Positions 47,201 to 62,421 of a stretch of 64,000 nucleotides of DNA are shown here, piece after piece. A model generated the notes under the pieces. The model did not search any database. It saw only the letters and a list, made by a program, of their open reading frames with translations, and was not told where the DNA came from. A program made the position numbers and the translations under genes. This DNA is from Rhynchonema sp. JSB1_4. Lineage: Eukaryota; Nematoda; Chromadorea; Monhysterida; Xyalidae. The first letter of the stretch is position 1. Every line of letters begins with the position of its first letter. Where the stretch lies: NCBI GenBank assembly GCA_030248065.1, contig JASAMV010007721.1, positions 62,001 through 126,000 of the forward strand, read 5' to 3'.

Positions 47201-48084
47201 ACCAATCGTGCAGATTTTGGCGTCACGCGCTTTCTTCACGCACACCGAGACCGAACTGGACTTTCGCTACTTTCTACCGAACGACGGTAGCGGCATGGTC
47301 ATGGTCTGTGTAAATATTCTGCAGGTAAGGGTCATAATTCTGAAGAATAGAACTGGCATTTTAATTTAAAAGTTGGTTTATAACACAAAAGCGATCAATG
47401 ATCTGTCCCATGGCCGGATAACTATTGGATTTTTTGAGGATTGCATCTGGCGCGCTACGCGACCACGTCGTGGATTGGAAATGTGGTGGTCAAAACGTAT
47501 GAAACTGCCGCCTGGCAAGCTGCAGGTGCGAAACTTCTTCGGTCTGGCCAATCTGTCAAGACGGCGTCCTAAAAATTTGCAGGCTTTTGTTTTCAGATAT
47601 ATTTTGTGCTGCAACAATCGAAGAAAGGTACGCACGTGGCCGTCGACCACATCAAATTGATACAGTTTGGCACCAAAGGCAAAACAGCCGATTGTATGAT
47701 GTATTCGGACTACGATTATTATTACGATCTGCCCGGAAACAGCCTGAATTTGTTCCCCGATCAGCCGGCGCCCGACACACACAGCAAAGTGCCAGGTAAA
47801 ACAAATGGTGCGCTCAAAAAATAATGTCACGTCACTCAAATAACGAAGCTCTCGCTTTGGGAACTCTGGAAACGTTAGTAACTGCAGTTGTTATGGCATG
47901 CAACTAGCCTGGAACGTGGGCAAAACAATGAATTTTGGTAAAGCAGTGAGTATAATATCAAAATATTCTGCTACCGTAACCCAAATTTCTTGCAGACACG
48001 GACGTCGATTACTATGATCATTACGAGTACTCACCTGCGTTGCACCCATTCAGGAGGAGATTTAGAGCGCTTACGACTTCCTGA
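44224..48084 (+). CDS. Secreted protein with two MAM domains
   Basis: MAM domains are extracellular adhesion modules found in meprins, receptor phosphatases and many secreted proteins. Exons: 44224-44278, 44620-44796, 44937-45091, 45350-45460, 45542-45644, 45934-46285, 46521-46726, 47164-47324, 47439-47525, 47597-47795, 47996-48084; 1695 nt, 564 aa. Exon 1 is a clean signal peptide (MVAKLAFACQFAIWLTFAG). MAM 1 starts LNCDFSQLHFCKWRNVRGVD and runs over four exons to about residue 200. An acidic, Pro-rich linker (DDYDSDGSRS, DVDYLDPDPF) fills exon 6. MAM 2 starts CTFERSLCDYEAYRLDNEAA and ends near IKLIQFGTKG. The tail is Tyr/Asp-rich (MMYSDYDYYYDLPG; DTDVDYYDHYEYSP) with no membrane span, so the protein is likely secreted or matrix-bound. 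An AATAAA signal lies near 48331. Confidence 0.85.
46399..46462. repeat. Dispersed intronic repeat, copy in MAM gene
   Basis: GGTGCACCAGGTCACCGTCA, then ATGCGAATGCACCAGATGGCC. Related copies lie in RAF introns near 62095-62170 and, diverged, 60815-60870. Its identity is unknown; it may be the end of a short interspersed element. Confidence 0.5.
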
Positions 48085-48891
48085 TCTTTCAACAACTTGA
48101 AGGATTGAGATCTGAATGGCTTGGTTTCAAGGACTTGCAAACTTATACCATAGCGTCAACTTGACATTGGTTTCGACTTTTCATTGATTTATGTACAATG
48201 GATTTATTTTGTGATGAGAAATGCTGCTTTTGGAACGTATATACAGTATAATCTTGCATTCCATTTTAATTTGCTGTGCGATAATCTTTTATGAACCATC
48301 TATTTGTTATTTTGATTTCAGAGATTTGTAAATAAAGCCAAACACGTGCAGAAAAACATGTCTGTCACAACGAAACAATTTACTCAAAATTAATTTGTTT
48401 TTATGGAAATTTGTTATTTATCAAGAAATGACGCTAACTACAATGATAGCGAAGAAGACAACAACTTTTATTAGTTTTACACGCTTCCTTTATAAATCAG
48501 GCAAATAAAATACATAAATATCGAATAAAACGCACACACGCATAAACAACGCCAGCGCCAGCACACGCGCGCACGCAGCTGGTTGGACGCACAAACAGCA
48601 GCAACAGTAATGCACGCCCTTGGTTGCGCGCAGACTTGATGACGTGAAACATTAGGTTCACGCCACTGAAACATTCAGCTGCCTAGTGGATGAAAAACGA
48701 AATCGGGACACGTGGCTTTCGGTGTTGCGTTTGATTTTGCGCCATTTGTGAATAATCGGATCATTTGGATCGTGATTTCGTCGTGATAACTTGTCTCTCC
48801 CGTCGACGAGAATTTGTTGTGATAACGCCAAACCGTCGTTTATTGCTAATTCTGTCACGTTTGACTGCCTAACCGATTGTCACGTCAAAAT
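48085..48891. other. Spacer with MAM-gene 3' UTR
   Basis: AT-rich with an AATAAA at about 48331, then a CA/GC-rich stretch (GCACACACGC, CAGCGCCAGC near 48530-48580). No gene recognised. Confidence 0.4.
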
Positions 48892-50477
48892 ATGACTTCC
48901 CAAACCGCTTGGTCGAATCAGGTCCGTTGTGGATATTAATTTTATTGTTATTGTTACTTTTCTATCTTCAGCGTGTATTACTTGTAGCCGTATGCGTACT
49001 GACAAAACAGTGATTTGTGCATTAAACTTTGCAAAAAACATGGGAAACCAGGAAACTTGAGGCAAAACACTGCTAACCGCATAAAATTTCATCGTTTCTT
49101 CCTATTTTTTTCAAGATTAATAAGCTATCATTTCTTAGGAAGACAACACGCATGAACAAAAGAACAATCACAATCGTGTTTTGTTCGGTTCCCTGCCGGA
49201 GACGGTCGTGTGGCAACCGATGCCCGCACCGCGATACATCGCTTCGCCGTATTATGGTGTGTTTGTTGCACTTCAAACTTGTTTTCATGTTGCATAAATA
49301 AATTCATTTGAAAAATGTCCTGAGTTAAAGGTCGGTTTATACCCTGACTGCCTGGCAGTAGCAGTCAGAAATTTGTGACTGCTCGTTCGGTCAGCTCATT
49401 AACAGAGAAAGAACAGCAGACGGCAGGCAGCGATCAATGGACAGAGCGGAACAGGCAATCACCACAAGCAATCATAGCCTTGCCGGACACTTCTGTGTGG
49501 TTGTGACTTCTCCGGATTTTGACTTCTACTTCCCGGAAGTCAGAAGTATAAATCGACCTTAATAATCACGAACTTTTTGATGTTTCATGTGTGTGTGTAT
49601 CATGTGTGTTATCAATGAACTTGATTTTTAGGCGTGAACTCGCCAGCGTTGACCAAGGGTGCACGTCAGTCACTCGCACCGGTGATTCCGGCGACGTTCA
49701 AAACGGTGCGCGGCGATTGTCCACCCAATTTCATTGGCCATCAGGGTGGCGGTGACGCACCAGCGACGCTCGCTTCTCCCAGATTCTCGAGCGCTGGGTG
49801 AGTGAACCGGTTGACGTTTCAGAGTACATGAAATGTTTCTTTTCGAAGTCCCAAGTGGAGACGCTTGTCCGTATATTGCGTGTAATGAGCTGAGCACTGG
49901 TATCCACGATGCCATGCCCACGGACTGTTATCATGCCCATTGGTTATTGTCATGCCATTTGATCTGTTCGCACATCATCACAACAAAAACAATGATATTC
50001 ACAACACTTATTTATTCGCATTTATCTTCAGCTTCACGCCGAGCGAGCCATCGTACCTGTACGCACAGGCGTCCGAGGTGATCACCGTGCCCAATCGCGT
50101 GATGAGTGTCGGCACATTCGCGTTGACGCGTTTCGGATCGCTCAAACTGCGTGTCGATCTGCCGCGAAGTCAGTTGCAATTTGAATGTATAATATCCTAA
50201 TCATTTTTACTTATTCTCAGGGAACTGTTCTTGGTCATATACGCTGGTTTCTCACAGAAATTCTGGGCATGTCAAACTTGAATACTGCAACGAGAATACC
50301 AAGAAAATATTAGGCACATTTTTACCCGAATGATTTTCTATTTCAGACAAGGCTCAAGATGTGAGCCCGAATGGTGCGACCACTGGCATTTACCATCCGA
50401 TCCAGTCCAAGCTCGACTGCAAACTTTGCGATCATCAAAAGAAGACCAAATCCGATGACGCCAATCAGACCATATAA
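48892..50477 (+). CDS. Unrecognised 193-aa protein
   Basis: I do not recognise the family. Five exons with consistent phases (48892-48921, 49139-49256, 49632-49797, 50032-50168, 50347-50477; 582 nt) make a convincing gene. The product is hydrophilic, with no signal peptide or membrane span: MTSQTAWSNQ, then VVWQPMPAPRYIASPYYG, a Gly/Ala/Pro-rich middle, an ordered-looking stretch TVPNRVMSVGTFALTRFGSL, and a C-terminal CKLC pair followed by a Lys-rich HQKKTKSDD tail. The paired Cys could be half of a metal site. Codon pattern resembles its neighbours. It could be lineage-restricted. Confidence 0.65.
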
Positions 50478-51355
50478 AATTTATCGCAGCTCAATTGTAA
50501 ATTTGTAATGTAATCGTGAAATAAGCGCAATATTAATCAGCATTAATTTATTATTATTATTCACGTCAGGTATATTTAATTCTTTATTCGCAGACAGATT
50601 ATTCTTTTAGCTCTTTATCCGTTCAAATCTTTATTGATCCTTACCTATTTTAATTGAAGATACTCAAAATAATTTGTTTAATAAGAAGTTTTCACATCAA
50701 TTCTTTACCTAAGCTGTATCCACATTTATTTTTTAAATAGTAGTCCTTACTGTAAGTGTTCATTTTGTAGCTGTCCAGAACTTGGCTTTGTTTTTCGTAT
50801 TTTTTATATCGATGCACTGGTTTTCTATTCTTATACCGCAAAACGTTATTCGTATTTTCCATACAGACCTGTTCACACTCATTTATAAGCGTGTTTTTAG
50901 ACATGGATCTGTTTTCTATAATATCCAAAACGCCTCACAAGTAAATTATCTGACTCCTGAATGTAAAATGATTATTTAACATTTTTTATCTGTCTAGCTG
51001 TACGGACATACTCGGTAACGCCAAGAATTGTTTTTTGTACAACTAAACTACTGTTTCGTATTACTATTATTTTTGTAATTATTAGTACCGGTACTTTCGT
51101 AACTCATTCAGTTGCTTGTGCCTTGATGTATTCCGGGTGCAGATGCTTATAAGCGCAATAAATGTGTCTCAGTGAAAGAAACGGCAACGCCGTTTGTACA
51201 AAGATCATGTGTTCAAAGAGATTACATTTACAAAGATGCATATGGGACGCCAACAACACAAAAAACAACAAACAAAAGATCACCAGGATAAATAACGATA
51301 ACACATCCCGCAAATCAGCAATGAACGTAAGTCCGTTACCCATAATGGTGATGTT
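50478..51355. other. AT-rich spacer between convergent genes
   Basis: Very AT-rich, with several AATTTATT/TTATTATT runs, lying between the 3' ends of the unknown gene and COPS4. Likely 3' UTRs of both; no coding sequence supported. Confidence 0.45.
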
Positions 51356-54193
51356 TCACGTGGCATCGTTCTGCGCGGCCGCAATGGTGTGCGTCACTTT
51401 GGTTGCCCATTCGGGATGTTGTGCTGCGATCTTGTCCGCCAGTTGATTGACTTGTTGACAGACGGACTCGATTTGCGTGTCCCAGCGCGATAACGAATCC
51501 GTAGCTGAAATGGTGACAGCGAGCAACGGTCAAATTATAAACATTGAGATTTCACTTCAATCCAAAAATACCAGTGGGCCACAAACGCAAAGCCCTGACA
51601 GTGATAAAGCCACAGTTCCACAATAACAGGCATTACCATGCCAAATAACAACCCAGTAACGAACTTGCAAAATTTACGAATCGCTGCCGTTGATCGATGT
51701 GACCGTTGAGTCGTCCTTCGGTGATCATCTGTGACGCCACTTTCTCGGCCTGCAATTACGCCGCTGTTTTGGCGACCGTGGTCAGATTATACCGAACTGC
51801 TCAATAACCGGACGTTTTTCGGGCACCACGTTCTATTCGTCAGCTAGTTTTCACGCAAACGCACCCGTTCTGAATTGATATCCAGCAAATTGCCCAATTG
51901 TTCAAACGAGATGTTGTTGTAGAGTCGACTAGCGGCCAGCAGATTGTGTTCGATGACGGCACGGTCAAGAATGGTAGAGCCTGAATGAGCAAGGGAATTG
52001 CACACCAATTTGACAACTTGAACAATCAGGCAAAGAAGGATATACACACACCGTCGGCAGTGACCGCTCGTTGATGCGGTTTGAGCGTGGCTGCAAACTC
52101 GTCCAGCTCGTTCTTCTTGATAATTCGGTCCTAAAAATTACCAGAGTTTGACATCAGTTATTTTATTTTAAGTGACAGGGAAAGAGAACAAATCACAACT
52201 GACCAGATACATTTTCTCCAAAATTCCATAGGATTTCAGTGATTGACATCGCTCGTCCTTGAACAGCGTCGCCAACATGCGTGAGCGTTGTTGGCCTGAG
52301 AAACAAGGAATGCCACGAAAATGGTCTGAGACTACAGTTGTTTGAAAAAACGCCAAAAATTGGTGAGTCTCATGAATTTCACAAAACAAACAACTAAGCT
52401 GACCAGCAGACGCAAGCAGCGTGCACTGCAACGCATTCTGTCGTGCCAGCTGTTGTTCGGTGGGAGCGAGTAGTGATTTGAGTGACAGTTCGTAGTAGCG
52501 ATGTGCGGCCTCGATGAATTTACGACGATTGTCGAGCACTTGTGCGTATTGAGCCTGTAGGTTTGTGTTGAAATTGAAAATGTTGGAAAATGTCACGGTG
52601 GGAGGAAAATCTCCATCAAAGAAAACGGAGCCTAAATGTTGCTGGCATCAGGTGGTTGATCGGCGACTGCGTGAGTCCGGTCATGTGGCTTTATGAAACG
52701 GGGCTGTGGATAGTGGATCGGGGTTCACATTTGGAGATTCTGTGAATTGCAGATCTGACTGCGTAAAGGCTACCAGACCACGACATGAAGTTCCTAGTTA
52801 TGCAATTGTCAAACATGCTCACATGAAGAGACACACGACCGCAGCCACACACGCACACAGTGTGAGACCACAAAATAAGAGTACAGTAATTCTTCTGAAA
52901 ATTGAAAGTTCTCGACCCAAAGTCCTGCCAACCTTGTATCTGACGAGCAGTTCTTCATTCTTCACTTCCGTCTGCAACATGGACGCTCGATTCACGTACG
53001 CATCGGCTTCGACTGCATCCCCATCTTCCAGGTACAATTGGGCGATCTTCAGGTAGATGGTCATCTTTTTGTTGGCGCTGTATTGTCTGCAAAATGAACG
53101 CAACACATTCGGATCGGTACAGAAATAGCACCAAATGTATAAATAGCCAGCTCTCTCTTTGATCGCGATCGGAACCCGGTAGCTTCAGTCAGCCCACCTT
53201 ATAACAATGCAAATTGGATGGTCTTGGGTGCAACGGTGGTGTGGACCAGGAATCAAACTAACGGGCCGGTCGCACAAGTACCGCACGAGGTTTCACAAGG
53301 AGGGTACAATGCAATTTATCAAAATTGTGTGAATAAAATGTCACCTTTGGCCGGTTTCGAGTGGAATCAGAACGAGCGTGCGAGCAGCTTCGCGCCAGCT
53401 CTCCTCTTTCTCGTAAATGTCAGCGAGCGCTTGACGAATTTTTTCGGCCTTAATAAACATGTTGGTTTTGCATCACATTTCAGCAAAAAGATATTGAATT
53501 CGTAAAAATCGGCGGGCAGACATGACTCACTTGTTCCTCATAGGAAATAACTCGCGGCTGGATGACTTGCAGCATGTGGATGGCTATCTGAAAACCGAAT
53601 GCTCTTCAGGTTAAGCAACAGCAAAAATGTTCGACAGCGTTTTAGTGTACCTCTTTCTGCGCATCTCTTGGCATGGAGTCCTTGAAGAGCGAGTCACACA
53701 ACTCGTTCACAATCTGCCGTGACACAACCAGACTGACACTTTCGTTCGAGTTCACCACTGAAATCGAGTTTGATGTAGAAACTTTGGGTATCGTGCGTGA
53801 TTGCCTGTTTACACCAGCAACAAATAGGGCAAGACGGGATTCTCTGAACAGAAATTTTGCTGAGAAGCTCCAACAATACAAAAGATCATGAACGAACACG
53901 AGTCAATCAAGGCCTTCATCAACCACAACTGTTTCGGCGGTTTTTCGCCAATCATTTCACCGAGCATCTTCTTCAATTTGTCGGTCTGTTGCTTGTGATC
54001 GTGGTTGTCGGTCAGGATCTGAGAACAAAGTTGGACAACAAATTGTAAGGCCGAATTCGGAATGCAAGCTTGCGCGTTAGCCCTATTCATTCAGATTGGA
54101 AATTGAAACAGTAAAAATGGCCAAATTTTGACAGACCTGTTGCACCTGTTTGTTGACTATGGCCGCCAGACGCTCGCACTCTGCCGAATCCAT
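51356..54193 (-). CDS. COPS4: COP9 signalosome complex subunit 4
   Basis: CSN4 is a PCI-domain subunit of the COP9 signalosome, which removes NEDD8 from cullin ubiquitin ligases; it positions the CSN5 catalytic pair. Twelve exons on the minus strand: 54193-54137, 54018-53898, 53757-53651, 53587-53531, 53448-53345, 53086-52933, 52554-52404, 52295-52204, 52130-52052, 51980-51865, 51749-51665, 51504-51356; 1272 nt, 423 aa (human 406). Diagnostic blocks: [87 protein letters not shown] and [19 protein letters not shown], the last two in the PCI/winged-helix region. Two donors (T|GTTCGT and A|GTTCGT) are weak but give the only in-frame joins matching the family. It begins 19 residues before the conserved region, like the human protein. 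Confidence 0.96.
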
Positions 54194-55024
54194 TTTGATG
54201 GGACTTCCGTGAAACCTCCGCATTTCAAAATTTAAAATCATTGGAGTTGAGTTTTGACTTGCAATATGGACCAGTGTGAACGGATAAGTACCGTATCATC
54301 GGGAAAAATCATGTCGAATTGGCAATCATTGATCTAGATTTATACAATTCGCAGAAACTTGAAAATTTGGTCACTTTTGAATCAACCTCTGGTGATGGCC
54401 AGAAAGTACACACAGGAAGGCACGGCAAACATATTGTTCAGAAGAAATGTAAAGCGCCAGTACATACAGGATTATTAAAGAAGTTGAGCTCATCACTACA
54501 CCAACGCGGTCACGGACGTCATATCAAAGCCATTGACTGATATGATCAATGAGAATGAATTGGCACTCGTTGATCTTGAATCAGAAGCCGGAACAGACAG
54601 GAGCACCAATGGAAGAGAAAAGCAACGGGAGATCTAGTTAGAAAAGAACAAGATATGTCGACGACTTATGCACAGAAACATAATAGACAAAGTATTAGCT
54701 CGGATAGATAATGACTCTTGCATTGTATTGACAACAGCAGAATGAATTCCAGTTCATTTTTTCTACAATACTACTAGCCTCTAAGCACAATTAAGTGAAT
54801 CACGCTAAATGACAAACCACAGTTCGGCCCTCAATCTGAAAGAGATACCATATCAGCCACGCCACTCTATGTATTTACACTGTACAGTGAAGTGAATCAT
54901 GATCAACAGTGATCCTGCCCTGTCTGTCCGACGCGCTACAGGACGCACACTACAATAGAAGTGAAAAAATATCAATATCAACAAATCTATGCTCAGCCAG
55001 CACCACAAATGCATCCATGTGCAT
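54194..55024. other. Spacer, no firm gene
   Basis: Contains an open stretch on the plus strand (54319-54540) starting MAIIDLDLYNSQKLENLVTF that looks mildly protein-like, and a similar phrase (ELALVDLESEAGTD) just after its stop. No family recognised and no splice support. Confidence 0.3.
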
Positions 55025-55808
55025 TCACATAGCATCCTTGATCTTCTGCACATCGACCACATCCTGTTTGGTTCGACCAAACATGTAGCGCAACACCATC
55101 GACCCGATCACCGATGCATCGACGCCGAACACAAAGCCGGGCCCGCCACCAAGCAGCGCACCCACCGCGCCACCCGCCACCGACACCCGATCGTAGAACA
55201 ACGTCGTCGTGTTGAAACGCAGACGGTAGCATCTGTATTATGTGAACAATGTGTGCGTGTAATTTCAGGGGTAGGGTGGTCGCAGTCAGTTATTATGGTC
55301 GACACTGAAAATGACCTGTGCGCGGCCGGTTTGTGAAAACAGAACAAAGCAGGTGACGAAAGGCAGCTGCCCAACTCATTGGAATGAGAAGTTTTACCGA
55401 AGACATTTAGAAGTCGACTTGGATTTATTTCCATTCACTTTCAACCTACCGATCATAAATAGCGTGATCTGGTTGATTTCGCATCGTGAGTGCGGTCAAC
55501 AGCGGCCCAGCAACCAGACCAATCGCCGCACCCTTCAGGCCAAAATTCGCTGCTTTCGTTTGCGCATCGCCATAGGAGCCGCCTGAAACATGCAACGCTG
55601 ATCATCTTATCAATATTTATTCACAAATGTTCAACAGACCTTGTATGAGAGCAGTTGATGCGCCAGCGAGCGAGCCAAGAATAACGCCGGATTGCACGGT
55701 TTTGAGCGTAATATGCAGGGTGAGCTCGGTACGTGGCCGAGGCACTTGCAGCATCTCAAAATCCGTGCAGTTCACACCGACGAAATTTTTCATAAATGTG
55801 TAACTCAT
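55025..55808 (-). CDS. Small Gly-rich multi-span membrane protein (Tim17/NDUFA11-like?)
   Basis: Three exons on the minus strand, 55808-55640, 55582-55450, 55232-55025; 510 nt, 169 aa. About four hydrophobic Gly/Ala-rich segments: VQSGVILGSLAGASTALIQG, AAIGLVAGPLLTAL, VAGGAVGALLGGGPGFVFGV and ASVIGSMVLRYMFG. Small-residue packing and size recall the Tim17/22/23-NDUFA11 superfamily, but the RxxxD...GxxxG signature is not clearly met, so this is a guess about fold. No cleavable presequence is obvious, as usual in that superfamily. The promoter is shared with the divergent adaptor gene 343 bp away. Confidence 0.7.
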
Positions 55809-56151
55809 GACGAAATGATTGTCTTTGTTGGGTCAGGCGCAAAGTGAAGGGGACGATTGGCTGAAAAGCGCAAGCGGAAAATGTCTGTATGAGTTAAGAG
55901 TGAGAGACTGAAACACAGACAGACACCAGGCCAGACACAAGCACAGAGCCGGACAAGGAAACGAACTGAAACATTCGCCCCGGCCAAAGCTGTGAGCTGA
56001 GCGAAGTTGCAAAACCGACACACACAGCAGGCACACCTGCACCACAGCAAGAAAGCAGAGCAGATGACGCTGCACTGAGCGGCTTTTGCTTGTTTCAAGT
56101 TAATTTCGGGCGGGAGGGAGCGCTGCCAATCGCCGATAGCCAAACAAAACA
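55809..56151. promoter_or_regulatory. 343-bp divergent intergenic region
   Basis: Lies between two start codons facing away from each other (55808 minus, 56152 plus), so it should contain both promoters. It is moderately GC-rich and CA/GA-rich; no TATA box is evident near either start. Confidence 0.5.
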
Positions 56152-58743
56152 ATGGACGATTACGCGCTGGTCGGTCAAAGTGCAGTCTACACGACTTCGG
56201 CAACGAACGATACAAGCACGCTGGAAATTCAAGTGAGTGAGACGAATCCACAAATGTAGCCACAGCCACACTGTCCACAGTGAAAACAGTGAAGAAAATT
56301 TTTTCAATCCAGATCAATGAACAGGCTTTTGCGCACACGCACAGCCAAATAAAAACTTGAACTTGCTGTTGGATTTAATTGGTGACTAACTGACAAAAAC
56401 CGTTTTATTTCCGAAAAAAGCAGTTTTTTCGGAGCCAGGTAATTTTCGAATATGAATTACAGCAGGGAAAAATTACCGGTAACTTTGTTTTTTCGAGAAA
56501 ATGTATTTTTTGGTTTGAATGGCGAAAAATTTTCTTTGAGGTTCGAACTTCGAAGTTAAACGAACCTGTGTTGTAAAATTCGCTTTTAAATGGCCCAAAA
56601 TAGCTGAAAGCGACCCTGCTTCGTACTTGAAACAGACAAGCTGCAAGCGGGGTAAACCTTAATAAACCACAAGCGAAGCAAAATTGCTCACGTGTTTTTT
56701 TTGAAAATATAACTATTACCGTAATTTTGGTCACAAAAGATTTGATCTCCTCCGCCCAAAAATTTATAATTTCAGCTGCTGAGCGGAGCAGTTGCGAGCA
56801 CATCGCATTCGTTGCCGTCTTTCCCAGCCGAATTACTGCAACCGATCGAGCCAGACATTCCCGACTTCACCAACCGTCTCGCTTTGCGTGATTTGCCCCC
56901 GTCGATCACGGAATCGATTGCGATTCAATTGGATCTTCCGAGTCTGGGCATCAGCGTTCGCAATTGGCAATGGTTGGCGTACAAATTGGGCATGTCTGCC
57001 AACGAAATAAAGGTTAGAAATGTGTGTTTTGAAGACATCCGATCTTTCCAGCTCAGAAGCCACCAGAGGAGGAGAGGACCGAAAGTTTCCTGACAACAGC
57101 GAAACATTTTTAGACCTGTGAAGGAACGGCCGGCCCGCGCTTCGGACATATAAATGTTTCGTCCCGTCATTTGTGTTGTTCTGCTCTTTGACAATCAAAT
57201 CAACTAAACGCCGCTCATGAAATCACAAAATAAAAACCAAAAAAATACCAAACTTTGTGAACAAGAAAAGAAAGCGACAGTGCACTTCTCTGTCTAAATT
57301 TATTTGAATTTCCCGCAAAAGTGTGGGTCCAATCAAAGAACCGAAGAGCACCCTCTGTTCAGTCTTGATTTTACCAAATGTTTCACATGCTAAATCGCAA
57401 CTTCAGTATCTCGAGGAGCGTGTGCGACATCCTGACAGTCCAACCACTCAGGTGCTGTGGCGATATCGTGACATGAGACTTGTTGACTTTCTCTCAATGC
57501 TGAGAAACGATGTGCAACGCGTCGATGTGCTCGTTCAGGTGCTCCAGTCACTGCAGGGTTAGTGGATACTGGTAAAGCTCGTGCTCACCACTCGAGCTGC
57601 GACACCATTACGTTTACGTATACTGGATAGCAAGGCAGGGTCCGTGAAATATATCGCACCTAACTTCTTGATTTGCCGCGTTTTCAGACAGCGTAGCTCC
57701 TGATGTCGTTAACGCCCAGCCATCAGCCTCCAATGCTCAACCACAAGCTACTGCCAACGATACAGGTTTGCTCAAACTTCAGAAGAGTAATCTCACATTT
57801 GGAGCAATAAAATTTTATAGATTTTCATTCAGACTTCACAGTTCTGGTCACATTCACGCCCGACGACGACCAACACATCAAGTACGTGCGTTGGCTGTGT
57901 GCCAATCTGAAACAACACGGTGCAACGGTGCTGCGCGATGACAAGATCCAAGCACAGGCGGTCAAGAACAATTTCAACCTGCTGGCTGCGGTCGATGATG
58001 CATTTGAAAGGGTGCGTTGCATAAAAGACTGTATCAAACTTGATGATCTGATCGGACCGGAGTTCTGTTGGGAATGCTCGAAGCAGAAAAATTTTGAATT
58101 GAATATATTTTGAGATTTACTGGTCGCACTAGGACCAGCGTAGTGGCTTTTACACTGGTCGTGAATGTCCGTCCGATCAGTAATTACATATCTCGAAATG
58201 GTACACCTACCGAAATATTCAAATTCAGAGAACCCCTGTGGTCAAGACAGGCCCGATCCCTGACCACCAAGTTTGATACCACTCAAAACACTGTTTGCGA
58301 CCCGATACCCTGAATCTCCAAGGTCATTTCAGGCCGACCAAGTAATCGTGGTTCTATCCGAGATGTACATCAACAAGATCCAATTCCGCGACCCTCCCAG
58401 CAGCAACAGTACCTCCCGATCCATAGTCCATCAACCGTATACCGATTCGAGCATTACCGTGACACAACATGTGCATGACCGTATGCAGGCCGAGTACGTG
58501 CGTAACGGTTGCGTCAACTATCGGTTCAGACATATCAAGTTCCCGTTCTCGAATGTACAAAGTGGGACATCAACCAAACTGCGTGGTGTGCTCACCAACG
58601 CTGTGGTGTTTGCGTGGCCGACGCAGCAAGGACCGTTGTTTGCGTTGATCTTCGAAAACGCACCGCAACAACAACACAACAATCAGCTGCCTGCATCTTC
58701 ATTGCGTGATTCGGGCGTCAGTTCTGCTCTCAGCGTTACGTGA
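56152..58743 (+). CDS. Death + SEFIR domain adaptor, ACT1/CIKS-like (IL-17 receptor signalling)
   Basis: SEFIR adaptors bind the SEFIR tails of IL-17 receptors; nematode ACTL-1 combines a Death and a SEFIR domain. Six exons: 56152-56232, 56776-57012, 57407-57557, 57688-57765, 57833-58011, 58333-58743; 1137 nt, 378 aa. Death domain, residues about 60-155: SVRNWQWLAYKLGMSANEIK, LEERVRHPDSPTTQVL and the helix RLVDFLSMLRNDVQRVDVL. A Gln/Ala linker (157-182) is followed by SEFIR, 183 to about 345: FTVLVTFTPDDDQHIKYVRW, QVIVVLSEMYIN, HDRMQAEYVRNGCVNYRFRH and TNAVVFAWPTQQGPLFALIF, in the order seen in ACT1. A MyD88 identity was considered because of the Death domain, but the second domain lacks TIR boxes and fits SEFIR. 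It has no U-box. Intron 1 carries a possible transposon. Confidence 0.82.
56395..56755. repeat. AT-rich AAAACCG/CGGTTTT-like block in adaptor intron 1
   Basis: AAAAACCGTTTTATTTCCG and GAAAAAAGCAGTTTTTTCGG at the left, AATTACCGGTAACTTTG inside and ATTACCGTAATTTTGG at the right resemble the word style of the element at 25304-25709. Ends and target duplication not found. Confidence 0.35.
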
Positions 58744-59032
58744 CGCAATATTGTGCACTGCAGTTGTTAGCTTCTTTTCGATAAAAATACCACGAGAAAT
58801 TACATACTTCCGTTCTTTGTCTGCTGTACGATCAACCAAGGTCGTAAAAAAAAGAAGCTCTCAGAGCTTCAATAAAAAAAGACTTCATACATATGAAAAT
58901 CACGGTCAAATATTATGCACAACAACAATATCATAATGGCACAAAAGCATCGGGAAGTGAAACATCACTGGGTTAGAATATGTGTGTACATGGGATCGGA
59001 GTTTGAACGCTGATGAGTTGTAGTAAAATCAG

Positions 59033-62421
<3,389 letters not shown>

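Noticed and set aside
54319..54540. Possible small gene (MAIIDLDLYNSQK...)
   Set aside because: No family, no splice sites, and similar phrases continue past its stop in another frame; insufficient support.
56776..58743. MyD88 homologue
   Set aside because: The Death domain suggested it, but the second domain lacks TIR boxes and follows the ACT1 SEFIR order (HDRMQAEYVRNGCVNYRFRH and the FAWPTQQG strand).
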